A DNA stretch of 64,000 nucleotides from Eleusine coracana subsp. coracana (Eukaryota; Streptophyta; Magnoliopsida; Poales; Poaceae), in the NCBI GenBank assembly GCA_032690845.1, contig CM064433.1:39120658-39184657 (forward strand), in the 5' to 3' direction. Of this stretch, positions 24,136 through 34,231 are shown piece after piece. The stretch's first letter is position 1. The number at the start of each line of letters is the position of its first letter. The notes under the pieces are model-generated. The model did no database searches. It was not told the origin of the DNA and saw only the letters and a program-made list of their open reading frames with translations. Both the position numbers and the translations under genes were made by a program.

Positions 24136-25644
24136 TGTTGACGGTCGTTAAACACCATTTCTGACTATCAATAATACTCAAAATAAAGGAGGATTCAACA
24201 TTCCCACCATGCATTTTAGTTAGAATTAATAAATATCCACTATAGCTTGGAGAATCACTAACATGCAGGAGAAACAACAAAATGGAGGAGGAAACACACC
24301 CATGTGGTGAAGAAACACAACTTCCACCAATCAGAAGGCGCCAACTGGGACTCTCAGGGATTGACTGTCCCACCTACAGGAGCAAACCGACTTAACAACC
24401 GACCATACAAAGTCACTGGACCAGAGGACCCACCTGTCTGTGCACAGGAGGCGGCAGAACATGTGGGGAATCCCCCCGTGTTCAATCGAACACCCCTGTT
24501 CAGCCGAACATGGCGGTTGTGCACGTTTGGTGGAAGTTACCGACTTCACTGACCGACCTTGGGCATTATAAATTCAAGGGAGAGGCCTCACTCCTCCACA
24601 CACATCAAGAAGCATTACTCTCTTTACCATTTCGTGATTCCTTTTAGTTTTAGTGGAGTTAGGCTTAGAATAGAGTCTTCTTCAGTTCCCAAGTCTTCTT
24701 TGGAGTTGTGGTATGACTCTTGTATCTTTCTCCTTTTGTAAGGCTTTATTCTATTTAATATATTTAGTCTTTCTATATAGTTGTGCTTGGGTCATATGTT
24801 TCTTGTTTGATTATATGATTCAATCATGTATGTGGTTATTATGCTTGCATATTGGTAATGTAGTTATACTATATTACCGTGTTAGATATAAGCCCTTACT
24901 ATAGTCCTTATATCGTTATAATGATGCATGACTAATGTTTGACTTAGATCATTTCCACATGCTTAGTGTTCACTTAAATGTGATTAATCCTTTTCTGATC
25001 CATCACTTAAGGGATTAGGGGCATTGTTCTAGAGATGTAAGCATGGTGCTTACATCAATATAATTCATTATTTGTTGTGTAGCCCATGGATTGCTAGGGG
25101 TAGGCAGTAGGTGGTGACAGCCCTATCTGTCCTTTGAAATCCCCCACGTTCGGCTATGTAATAGGCTCTTGGCTAGAATCGTACTATGGATGCAAGGGAA
25201 AACCGGATGCCTAGGGTGTGATGATTTGATTGTCTTGAATTGCCATTATATCTGTATAATAGCATATAATGTAGACTATATGACTATATAAAAGCAATAT
25301 AGGAACTTGGCTCTTTCTTTGTCCTTCTCCACTAGACTAATATTTATCTTACTTGAGTATGATATCTATGTGACCACTACCATGTTTATCATTATCTTTA
25401 TCCCTATGAGGACTTTGTATTATAATCCAATGTGCAATGTCTAGAACTATGGTAATTACTATGATCAATCTTATGCCTTCCTTTGGGATAAAACAAACAT
25501 GATACCCTGAGTATTTCCGGGTGAAATGCTGCAACGGTATTCTCCGTGCACTTGCGGACTCTCTGCATTCGTTATAAGATTACCAACAAACATTTCTAGC
25601 TTCGTTGCTAAGGAAACTTAGTGATGACGTTAGAAATGTCAATA
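24136..25644 (+). mobile_element. Solo LTR of the Athila family, 1509 bp
   Basis: Starts TGTTGACGG and ends GAAATGTCAATA, where the last bases are a mutated CA. Perfect 5-bp repeats AAGAG flank it at 24131-24135 and 25645-25649. It aligns end to end with the Athila LTRs at 17376 and 38101. It lies inside the Transposase_32-like unit, which is itself inside an Athila element of the same family. Confidence 0.93.
24478..24573 (+). promoter_or_regulatory. Palindrome pair upstream of TATA in the Athila-family LTR
   Basis: GTGTTCAATCGAACAC (24478-24493) and TGTTCAGCCGAACA (24497-24510) are near-perfect palindromes, one substitution from symmetry. They lie 57 bp upstream of TATAAAT at 24567-24573. 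A single relic TTCGGTCGAA is at 38412-38421 in the 3' LTR, upstream of TATAAG (38537). The 5' LTR copy has lost it. Confidence 0.55.
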
Positions 25645-25649
25645 AAGAG

Positions 25650-26118
25650 CACACCTGATCACCGAAAAAGGTGGAAACTTGATCGTCGGCAATGGAGGTG
25701 GAGGAAGGAGCAAACTTTGCCCTAGGGTTGGTGGAGGTTGACTGCGTGGACTTCGTGTGCGCGCGCGGTGTGAAAGAGGTGCTCATCGGTGAGAAAACAA
25801 GGCGGCGCGGCGGCAACTCGGCGGCGGCGCTAGGGTGCAGGCGGCGGTGGCGGCTCTGAAGTGAGCGCACGAAGGCGCGAGGCGAGTGGCGAGCTGTTTG
25901 CCAATGCACGAGGCGAGGAAGAAGTGGGGGGACGGCGTCAGCTCAGTGGCGCGGGAGCAGCGAGGTCGACGACGGAGGGGCGGCATTGGCGTGAACGACA
26001 AGGCGGGGGCAAGTTCTCGGCTTGGCGTCAAATGAAGAAGGATACAACGGATTTTGACCTAGGTGAATTTCACAGTGACGACCGAGATTCAAAGAGGAGC
26101 GAATCAACGATCACAGAT
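25650..26118 (-). pseudogene. Probable N-terminal exon of the Transposase_32-like unit
   Basis: The minus strand carries a GC-rich leader and two candidate starts, MPPLRRRPRC... near 25985 and MSTSFTPRAHTKSTQ near 25793. The second is open to the solo LTR edge. With the solo LTR removed this joins the sequence left of 24131. No domain is recognisable in this part; calling it the start of the unit rests on strand and continuity only. Confidence 0.3.
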
Positions 26119-26456
26119 TGAAGGATATTTTCCGTTTCAATCATAGTGACCGGACAATACGGTCTTTAGAGCGTACCGTCCAGTCAGCTCTAGGTCTGCT
26201 GGCAACCCATACAGACCGGATGGTACGGTCTCTAGTACCGTTCTGTCCGGTCTCTATGACCAGACTCCCCAGAACACTATGCACGACGGCACTGACCGGA
26301 CTGTACGGTCCAGAGATCGGAGTGTATGGTTACTATTGGAATTTCACAGAATCAAGGGATTGCTTCATTTTCCAAGTGCCCTCACTAAAAACACAAATAA
26401 ACACTGCACTTGGAGTATGAAGGGAACTCTCAGACACTCCTTTTCAAATAGCGGCA
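26119..26456. repeat. Cluster of GACCGG...CGGTC palindromic motifs
   Basis: Variants of GACCGGACnnTACGGTC occur at about 26147, 26215, 26247 and 26295. They are the same motif class as in the Copia LTR at 30028-30350 and 40556-40870. The block is probably part of an LTR or leader upstream of the minus-strand unit that starts near 26000. Confidence 0.5.
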
Positions 26457-27094
26457 CTTATAGCCTTATAATTTTCACAAATGCCAAATGAAGAATTGAG
26501 CAAATAAGAACCAAGGCAATTAAGAACCAAATGGGTATGTATGAGTTCATAAGAGCTTGCTCAATGGGCATGAAGCACAATTCTTTTCTTTGGTCACGCT
26601 TATGGAGATGTATTCTCATATGATCATGAGGCACAAATTTCTCCAAGTTAGACAAGCCTCCTTTGTGTTTCCTATATGATGCATGCAACAAGCATTTTAC
26701 ATATGCAACGAAAGTAAACATGCCATGTGAATACAAGGAATTTTAAACATGGCACAAAGGAAACCTAACAATGTCAAGTTTGAACTCCTTCAAAGCTTAC
26801 TCACTATAAGCCATACCCTTTTCTTGAGAGAAGCCAAACCACCATCTCAAGCACTCCCCCTTTGTTATAGCTATCTTGGATGGGTTAGACATTGACTAAT
26901 TTTTATGTGTTTTTCTTTTAGTTATTTACACATGCATGGATGCAAAACATACTAGTCATGAAGGAGTCCTAAGTTACCATGCAATGCAAGAGAAGGAAAA
27001 ACACACTACTACTAACAAGAACAAAGAAAACACACACGGATACCTCCCTCATGAGTTGATACATCGTTGAGGTCCATGTCACTTGTGGTGGACT
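26457..27094. other. Non-coding remnant left of the Copia gag
   Basis: No pol domain is seen on either strand. A 92-codon minus-strand frame at 26458-26736 has no recognisable motif. Where protease, integrase and RT would follow gag on the minus strand there is only this short AT-rich stretch. Confidence 0.5.
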
Positions 27095-28632
27095 TCACAT
27101 GATCTTCATGAACGTAGTTGACCTCTCAAGATAAACAATGCACTTAGGCACCCATATTCTATTGACCTTTCTCTTCTTGTTTGCTGGTCCCAAAGCTTTT
27201 GCTTTCACCATGCCACCCTTGTCCTTAAAAAGCTTGAAGTGGGTGTTCTCATGGAACAAGTTAACATTAGGCAAAACAATGGAACTTCTCACCATAGGAC
27301 AATCCTTGATGGTGTGGCCATCCTTGCAACACCTCTCGCAAAAGTAGTCATCAGGGAGTACAGGCTTGACCCAAGCGGGAATGGAGTCACTCGTCTCAAT
27401 AATGTCGATGGAGGCGAGATATGAGCCAAGTCCACGGTGGGAGACATTGTTCACAAGATTCTTCCCAAAAATATCCTTGTGAATGGCTCTACCACGTGCA
27501 AGTCGCTTGAAGCCGTCCATCACCATTTTCCTCTCATCCTTGAGCTTGTGATATTCCTTCAATACAAATGGCTCAACAGAAGATACCTCATCCGAGGTGG
27601 TTAGTTCATCATACATAGTAGAAGCATTTCTCTTTGATGAACTAGAGGAGGGAGAGGCAAGGTTGTCAACATTGATGGCCTCATAAGTAAGTTCAAGGGC
27701 CTTGTACTTCTCACGAAGCTCTACATGATCACCTTGGAGTTTGTCATAACTCTTGTTTAGGGCCTCATGAGATGTGACAAGGTCCTTGAGCTCACTCTCA
27801 AGCTCACCAACATGGTCCTTAGCCAACTTACACTCTTTTTTTTTACTACATCTAGCATTTTGGACTTCTTGATGGCGATGTCACGGGCTTGCTCAAGCAT
27901 ACTCCCAAGCTTAGCATAGGAGAGATCCTCATCATCCTTGTCATCGTTGCTCTCCTCCTCACTATCCTCAAGATGGCTAGCAGCCATGAGACACATGGGT
28001 GGTGGAAGAAGAGCTCGAGGTAGAGTGGTCTTGATCATGGCTAGGCCGGCCACTTCATCATCATCACTTGATGAGGAGGACTCTTCGCTTGAGTTGTCAC
28101 TTGTCCACTCCCCAACAAGAGCCTTGCGTGAGAACTTCTTCTTGTAATCTTTGCCTTTGCCTTTGGCTTTGCTTTTGCTTTTGCTCTTGTCCTTATTGAA
28201 GAACATCTTCTTCTTTTGCTTTTCTTTGGGTTCTTCTTCTTCTTCATCATCACTTGATTCTTGGTATTTGAAAGCTTCTTTCTTAGGCTTGGGGCAGTCA
28301 CGAACAAAGTGATTCTTCAAGCTATAGTTGAAGCACTTTCCCTTGGACTTGGAGGCAAACTTGTTCTTGAAGGTCTTCATCTTCTTTATGAGAAGAGCCA
28401 AGTCCTCGGTCAAGTCGTCTTTAACGTCATCATCATCATCTTCAATCACCACCTTCTTCTTGTCTTTCTTGCTCTTCATGGAATCTTGCTTCTCAGCTTG
28501 AAGAGCAAGGTTGGATGGTTGAGGATCATCCAAACCCAACTGGTAGCTCTCAAAGGCAGGGATTCCCAAGCACATCTTTGATGGTTTTTGTCCTGAGGTC
28601 ACCTTGCAAGGTGTATGTGATGATGGACTCAT
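27095..28632 (-). pseudogene. Copia (SIRE-like) gag, middle and C-terminal part
   Basis: Two overlapping minus-strand frames, 28632-27757 and 27826-27095, together form an extended gag with one frameshift. In order they hold an acidic and Lys-rich linker, a zinc knuckle CFNYSLKNHFVRDC with its second Cys replaced by Tyr, long Lys/Ser and Asp/Glu tracts, a coiled-coil segment (ELESELKDLVTSHEALNKSY) and an intact second knuckle CERCCKDGHTIKDC at about 27315. It ends at WVPKCIVYLERSTTF with no protease following. The large gag with two knuckles fits the SIRE/Maximus lineage. Confidence 0.8.
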
Positions 28633-28722
28633 ATTTGGGGTCTTTGAATAGCCTCACAAATCTTGTTATCACCTCAAAAGGTTTGATCTTGAAGTCATCC
28701 TCAAGAGCATTGATCTCCTCCA

Positions 28723-29115
28723 CTAGACATGAAAACGAGAATAAACAGTGTTAGCTCTCTCATGTGGCAATCTAGTGAAGTTATCATACTGGTTCTTTAA
28801 CACATAGTATCTTTCCTCTTTCACATCACTAGTACCCCCATGGATACTCTGAATCTCAGTCCAGATACCATGTGTTGTAGCACTCGAATCCAATCTAGGA
28901 AAGACATCCTTAGTGATGCATGAGAACAGAGCATTCTTGGCCTTAGCGTCGTGCTTAATAAAATCAGGATCAAACGGGTTCACATTCGCATCCAAATCAT
29001 GGGTCACCTTCCATATCTCTGGATCAAGAGACTCCAGGTAGGCTTGCATACATGCCTTCCAATACCCGTAGTCCTCTCCACTAAATATGGTCACACACTC
29101 CACCGTCTCCGACAT
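28723..29115 (-). pseudogene. Copia gag, N-terminal part
   Basis: Starts at an ATG 38 nt inside the PBS: MSETVECVTIFSGEDYGYW, then KNALFSCITKDVFPRL and YYVLKNQYDNFTRLPHERA, the core of the Copia gag (UBN2-type) domain. It is open for 130 codons to a stop at 28723. The following gag continues in another frame from about 28720 to 28632. Same strand as the LTR at 29168-30834. Confidence 0.85.
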
Positions 29116-29152
29116 CCGTACTCAAGGCGGTGACACCTCAAATTGATCACGT

Positions 29153-29165
29153 GGCTTTGATACCA
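29153..29165 (-). other. Primer binding site of the reverse-oriented Copia element
   Basis: On the minus strand TGGTATCAAAGCC, one base off the initiator-Met tRNA PBS TGGTATCAGAGC used by most plant Copia elements. It lies directly between the LTR and gag. Confidence 0.85.
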
Positions 29166-29167
29166 AT

Positions 29168-30828
29168 TCTAAGGACCGAAGGCGTACCGAGAGGGGGGGG
29201 GGGGTGAATCGGTAAGCCGACTACCAATTTGAATACTTCAATTTCACACCACTAGATCCCGGTAATCATTGCAACCTAACAATTCTAGTCGGCCAAGACC
29301 CTACACATGCTAGTGTTCATGATGCAAGCAAATGCAGAAGCTAAACACACTAGCCTATGCAAGCCACACGTCATCCTATAACTTGAGAACACAAATGCAG
29401 AATAGTAAAGAGAGGGTCAAGTAATGCTCATGATTTTTTTCCTGAGGTCTCGGAAAGATGGCGCCTTCCCCTACTCCTTGTTGGACCGCTCCCGCCGGAG
29501 TTCCGGTCCCTCCCGCCACTAAGTGGAGTTCTCGCACACGAGCCTGCAATCACTTCCGGAGTGAAGTAACGGTCACGTCACCGCTGTCACCAACGCACAA
29601 GCTCGCCTCCCTCGAGAACTTGCCGGACTCCCCGAGCCGGCACGGGCGCTCACTAGCGACGCCCTTTTCAACGGTGGGCTCAAACCGTGTACAAACATGT
29701 GACGACCTACACAAGCAATCATGATAGGCTCGATCACCGACACCTAACCGGTCTAGGTCTCACCATAGACCAAGAGTAACAACCTAGATCACACCCTCAA
29801 GGACACCCTAGCCTTAGATGTGCATAGACACTCTTGTTACTCTCACTAGCACTCTTAAGATATTCAATATCTCCTCCTAGTGCTCTCTTCTTTTCCTCTC
29901 GGAACTTACCAAATACTCTCAGGTATTCCACTGGCCAAGAGAGGTCTCCAAGACCCCAACAGCGAAGTTATATACGCTTCCAACCTCTAACTAGTCGTTG
30001 CTCCACAAAATCACGTCTCTGGATGCACTGACCGAACTGTCCGATCACTGCCTGACTGGACCGTTCGGTCAATGCACGAATGGCTCCCCGAGCCATTGGC
30101 TTCACTGTGCACAGGCGATATCCTCGTACTGACCGTACGGTCTGGTCACCAGACCGTACCGTTTGGTCACTCCTCTCGTTGGATTCCAGGGAGCTGCTTC
30201 CTCCCTACTCTGCGCTGACCTATATAGACTGGACCGTCCAGTCTGTAGACCGGACCATCCGGTCACTATGGCCTCCAGCACAGACAGATGCCTCATGAGT
30301 CTTCTCTTTGAACTGTTATCTCGTCAAGTGACCGTACAGTCCGGTCTCCACTGACCCCTCTGTCTAGAAGTTGAAACTCCTTGTCCTTACTTGACTTTGT
30401 TTTCCGGCTTCTCCGAACAGCTCCTTGGCTTCTCCAATGCCACCTAGTGCCTGTGATTTCACTAAGCATCCATACACATCACTGACTAGCATGACCTAAA
30501 GATACATGACCTAGACCCCCTTGATAGTCCGATTTTTCCTATGGACTCAAAGCCCTAATAACTAGACAAGTGTTCTAAACACTTGCTCTATAGCTTGTCC
30601 TTAGCCTTGATCCATCTCCATCAACTCTTGGAATCGATCAAGCTCAACAAGCCTCCATGCTTGTGGTCATTGTCATCAATCACCAAGGCAACCATCATCC
30701 ATGAGATTTGTAATAAAGAGATGATTCTTGCATAAATAACACTCATGTAGATATTAGCTCACAATTTCATAGTTGTCATCTATCAGTAAAACATTTATAC
30801 CTTAGGGATTCAATTATCAATGATCATG

Positions 30829-30834
<6 letters not shown>
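29168..30834 (-). repeat. Copia 5' LTR (reverse orientation)
   Basis: Aligns with the solo LTR at 17188/40275-41999 in reverse orientation, including the region GGACAAGCT...AAGTGTTT..GAACACTTGTCTAG, the TATA region and a poly-G run (29193-29204; poly-C on the LTR strand) near the end. The outer edge, minus-strand TGTTGTTCATGATC, lies in the AAC repeat of the Athila gag, so the exact base and target duplication are ambiguous. Confidence 0.8.
29968..30350 (-). promoter_or_regulatory. Copia LTR palindrome cluster and TATA box
   Basis: On the minus strand a TATATAA (29968-29974) is preceded by a cluster of palindromes at 30028-30350. Two are perfect: GACCGTACGGTC at 30131-30142, and the overlapping GGTCTGGTCACCAGACC at 30139-30155. 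At least six more diverged copies of the GACCG...CGGTC type are interspersed. Confidence 0.55.
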
Positions 30835-30862
<28 letters not shown>

Positions 30863-32140
30863 GATATCATCCATAGGGAGGCAATGGGTGGAATCAACCA
30901 CGCCTGTATTATCAAGTAGGTAACAACTACAACTCTTCCCATGGTTTTAATCAACCCTCTTTGAAAGTTCTTATCTTAGGCCAAGCTAAAATTAACAAAA
31001 ACTTTACTAAAAATGCTTTTAGCTAATGACAAGACTTTAGAAAGTATTTCTACTAAGTTAGAAGGCCTTGCTTCTTCCTTTAAAAACCAGCTTAGCTTTA
31101 ATAAGATGATAGAAACCCAACTAGCTCAGCTAGCTGCCGCTGTTCCTCCCTTAGAGTCAGGGAAGATTCCGGGGCAAACCGAGTCTCCCAATGAAAATGT
31201 TAATGTGGTGATCACGAGAGGGGGTAAGACCACTCGGGACCCGTCGTGTCCTAAAACTGTAGGGAAGGACAAGGAAGGGGTAAAGGAAGTACCTTATGAC
31301 AAGGAAGAAGTGGTACATGATGGGAAGACGGCTCCATATGAATTTTTTGACACAACTGCCATGCCATTTCCCCATCAGAATAGGAAGCTGGCTGTGGATA
31401 AGCAATTCGCTCGCTTTGTTGAAGTAATCTAGAAGACCCACATCAATATGCTCTTGTTGGATGCGATGCAAGTTTCAACTTATGGTCATTACCTCAAGGA
31501 CATTCTAAGCAACAAGCGTATGATGCCCACCACATAAGTCGTAAAGTTCACAGAAGAGTGTAGCGCATCTATACTCAACCGGCTCCCTGAGAAGAAGAAA
31601 GATTTGGAATGCCCAAGGCAGTCTTTGACAAACTAAACTACACAGATCTATCTCCTACGCCGATGCAGCTTCAACTGGTTGATTCTTCAGTTCCCTATCC
31701 GACGGGAATTGCGAACGACATTCCGGTGAAAGTTCGGGATTGCTTGGGTGCCCGTTTCTAAGCACCGCAGATGCACACATTCATCTTGGTGTCGGAGAAA
31801 TCCGTTTCCTCATCAATGGTAGGGAAGAGAGGTTTGACTTCCGCCTAAGAAGATAGCAGTGTACAATGATCAAGATCAAGTACGGGCCGAACCCAAAAAA
31901 CATTAAAGAGGTCAAAGTGACACCCCAAAGAAGGACAACCTCATTCTCTACATGAAGAAGATCATGGCTAAGGAGATGTCGTATCACATCGAGAAGAAAA
32001 ATCCACCGACGGTGAGGCTGGGACTGTGGGCAAAGCCACAGCCTGTGAAGTCCAAGAAGCCACCCACCGCATCAAAGCTGAAAAAGTTGTGGCGAGTAAA
32101 GGAAGTGCAGCCATCCACGTCCAATTCTCCATGATAGGAC
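30835..32140 (+). pseudogene. Athila gag C-terminus and protease remnant
   Basis: Resumes the gag cut at 21573. An (AAC)n tract codes poly-Asn, followed by NQPSLKVLILGQAKIN, an open stretch 31013-31432 with FNKMIETQLAQLAA and FARFVEVI, then DAMQVSTYGHYLKDILSNKR. Two precise losses are visible. At about 31605 the segment that should hold the aspartic protease active site is missing, joining KKKDLE to KAVFDKLNY. At about 31740 a further piece before PFLSTADAHI is gone. The remainder fades out at about 32140 and no RT follows. Confidence 0.82.
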
Positions 32141-32214
32141 GCCGCATCATAAAGCTGAACGTGCTGGAGAAAAGTCACGCTCGTCAGACAAAAATTGGTG
32201 TGCCCTTGCCAAAG

Positions 32215-32905
32215 GTAAATTGGTATTTATCTCATATTTAATTTCCTCAAAATTTTTGCACATTTGAATTTATCCAACTTTTGGGATTTTTCAAATTTAT
32301 GCTTGCATTTGCATATTTGGATTTCATACATTTGCATGTTGGAATTTATTCCAACCCTTTTCTTTCTTTCAAAAATTTTCAAAAAAAAAACGGTTTTGGT
32401 TTCAACTTTGGGAAAAATATTTTTCTGAGCAAATGTTTATCAAAACTTTGGACCTAACCCCTGCAACTCAAGAAATATAGCTGTTAGGGAGTTGTGGGCC
32501 AAAGTGCGGGACCAGTGGGACCCTCCAGGGTTCAGCTGAACCCCCATGTTCGATCGAAGGGGTGTGGGCCCCACAAACATTGGCCTTATGCCAACGGTTG
32601 AATTTGGCTCCCCACTAGCCATTTTTGACCGTTAGGATTTTTTTTCCTATAAATGGAGTGCCCCAGGGAGAGTGTTTTGCTATCCAAAGTTCATTTCTCA
32701 TTTCACTCCCTCTCCACTCATTTGCTCTTGTGCTATCTCATTTGCTTCTCCAAGGTTGCTACTCCAAAAACCACCAAAATTATTTCCCTTTTTAGTTTTC
32801 CTTATTTTAGGATTGTTCAAGTCCTTTGAAAAGCTTGGCAATATTTTATTTGCAAACCTATAACCCGTGTTCGAGTTGTTCTTGCGTTTTTTTTTGCTTA
32901 TGTGG
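32215..32905 (+). other. Athila spacer with an internal promoter-like module
   Basis: Non-coding. The 16-bp perfect palindrome GGGTTCAGCTGAACCC (32528-32543) and the 10-bp palindrome TTCGATCGAA (32549-32558) lie 90 bp before TATAAAT at 32648-32654. A CT-rich leader (32690-32760) follows and then the env-position ORF. The same palindrome class and TATA arrangement occur in this family's LTR. Confidence 0.5.
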
Positions 32906-32909
32906 TGCA

Positions 32910-33896
32910 GATGAAGAAGGCCAAGGCATTGATGCTACGGGTGACACGCTCAAGTTCATGCCGTTCACACGGTTGCTCGAGCACGGACCTCTCCATCGAG
33001 CATTAACCAACGGGGTACACACCCATTGTGGATGACATGGAAGAGGATGAACCCCACGTTCTTCTCGCTGACTCTGACCTCGATCTGTTGGATGAACGAG
33101 AGAAACGAGTCTACCAACACCTACGCAACCGCAGCTTCATTCATACTCAGAAGTATAACAACGACCTACTCTCCACTATACGTATGGACCTCGAGTTCTT
33201 TTCTATTTGGAAAGCTTTAGGTTGGACCAAATTTGCACATATCACTGAAGGGGGTTCACGCCTCCTCACTATCTAGTTTTTGTGCGCTTTGCTAAAAGAT
33301 AACGACGGGATACTTTTCCGCTTGTTCAAGAAAGAGTACCATCTAACATAGAAAAAACTTAGCATCATTCTTAAGTTTAGAGTTGTTTGCAACACTAACT
33401 TAGAGGGTGCCACTACGAGGTTTGAAAAGGGATCTTTTTGGCTAAGAGTTTGAGGGAGTTTTCTTGTGAACGTCTTAGGACTAGTGACATTCACAACCCA
33501 ACTCTACAACTGTGGCATAGGTGGCTTGCTATGACTTGTTTCCCTCGATAAGATACTAGACCAGTTTGAGGGAGTTTTCTTGTGAACGTCTTGTTTGCTA
33601 CAATTGCTAAAATTATTGTTGCACCTATTGAAGCTATGATTAGGCAATGGTTAGAATATATTAAGGGATTGGGATCCATTGAAAGTACTTCTTTAGTGAC
33701 CCACATTGCTGAAGGGGTCGGGGCTTTATCTAATGCTCTCATTGATTATCTTTATGAGCCCTGTCCCTAGATAGATTTTAAATTTCTTGAGCAAGGTCAC
33801 ACACTAAAGAAGGGTCTCGATGGTTCTATTATCTTTTATTACCCCAGCTATACAAATGAAATCCCGCTTCCTAGCCCGGGATATCATTTGTATAGT
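32910..33896 (+). pseudogene. Athila env-position ORF (ATHILA ORF-1-like), N-terminal part
   Basis: An open segment 33028-33276 codes LDERE, NRSFIHTQKY and GGSRLLTI. After a stop it continues with ALLKDNDGILFRLFKKEY. Another open stretch, 33582-33770, has APIEAMIRQWLEYIKGLG and SLVTHIAEGVGAL. This resembles the conserved ORF between pol and the 3' LTR in plant Athila elements (catalogued as ATHILA ORF-1 family). Its function is unknown; env-like roles have been suggested from position. Stops and shifts disable it. Confidence 0.65.
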
Positions 33897-34231
33897 TGTT
33901 GGAAACTAACCATATAGTTGCAGAAAGAAGGAATACCTTGTAGGTTCTCCGACCGACACACAAGACGTGCCACTACTAGTCAACTCCACCACCAGTCCAT
34001 GATTACACTGCGGGTTTAGAACATGCCGACGACCCCGTCTGGATGTTCACACCACAGCAGTATGAGACTGTGCTGCCGGCGTGCCTCGACATATGAGCCG
34101 TTCCTAAGCAATCGCGACGAGGTCCTGTCGCTCGTAGCGCCTGGCGGCGAGTCCTCCAGCGACGTCTGCCTCGCTCCGGCGAGAGCACACTGGCAGCCAG
34201 CTGGTGCCTACTGACTGCTTGCGTGTGGCAC
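33897..34231. other. GC-rich segment of unclear origin
   Basis: May be the variable C-terminal part of the env-position ORF or a separate insertion. Frames on both strands are short and unrecognised. Confidence 0.4.

Noticed and set aside
30827..30861. (AAC)n tract as an independent microsatellite
   Set aside because: It lies in the Athila gag where poly-Asn is normal, though its left end is merged with the Copia LTR edge.
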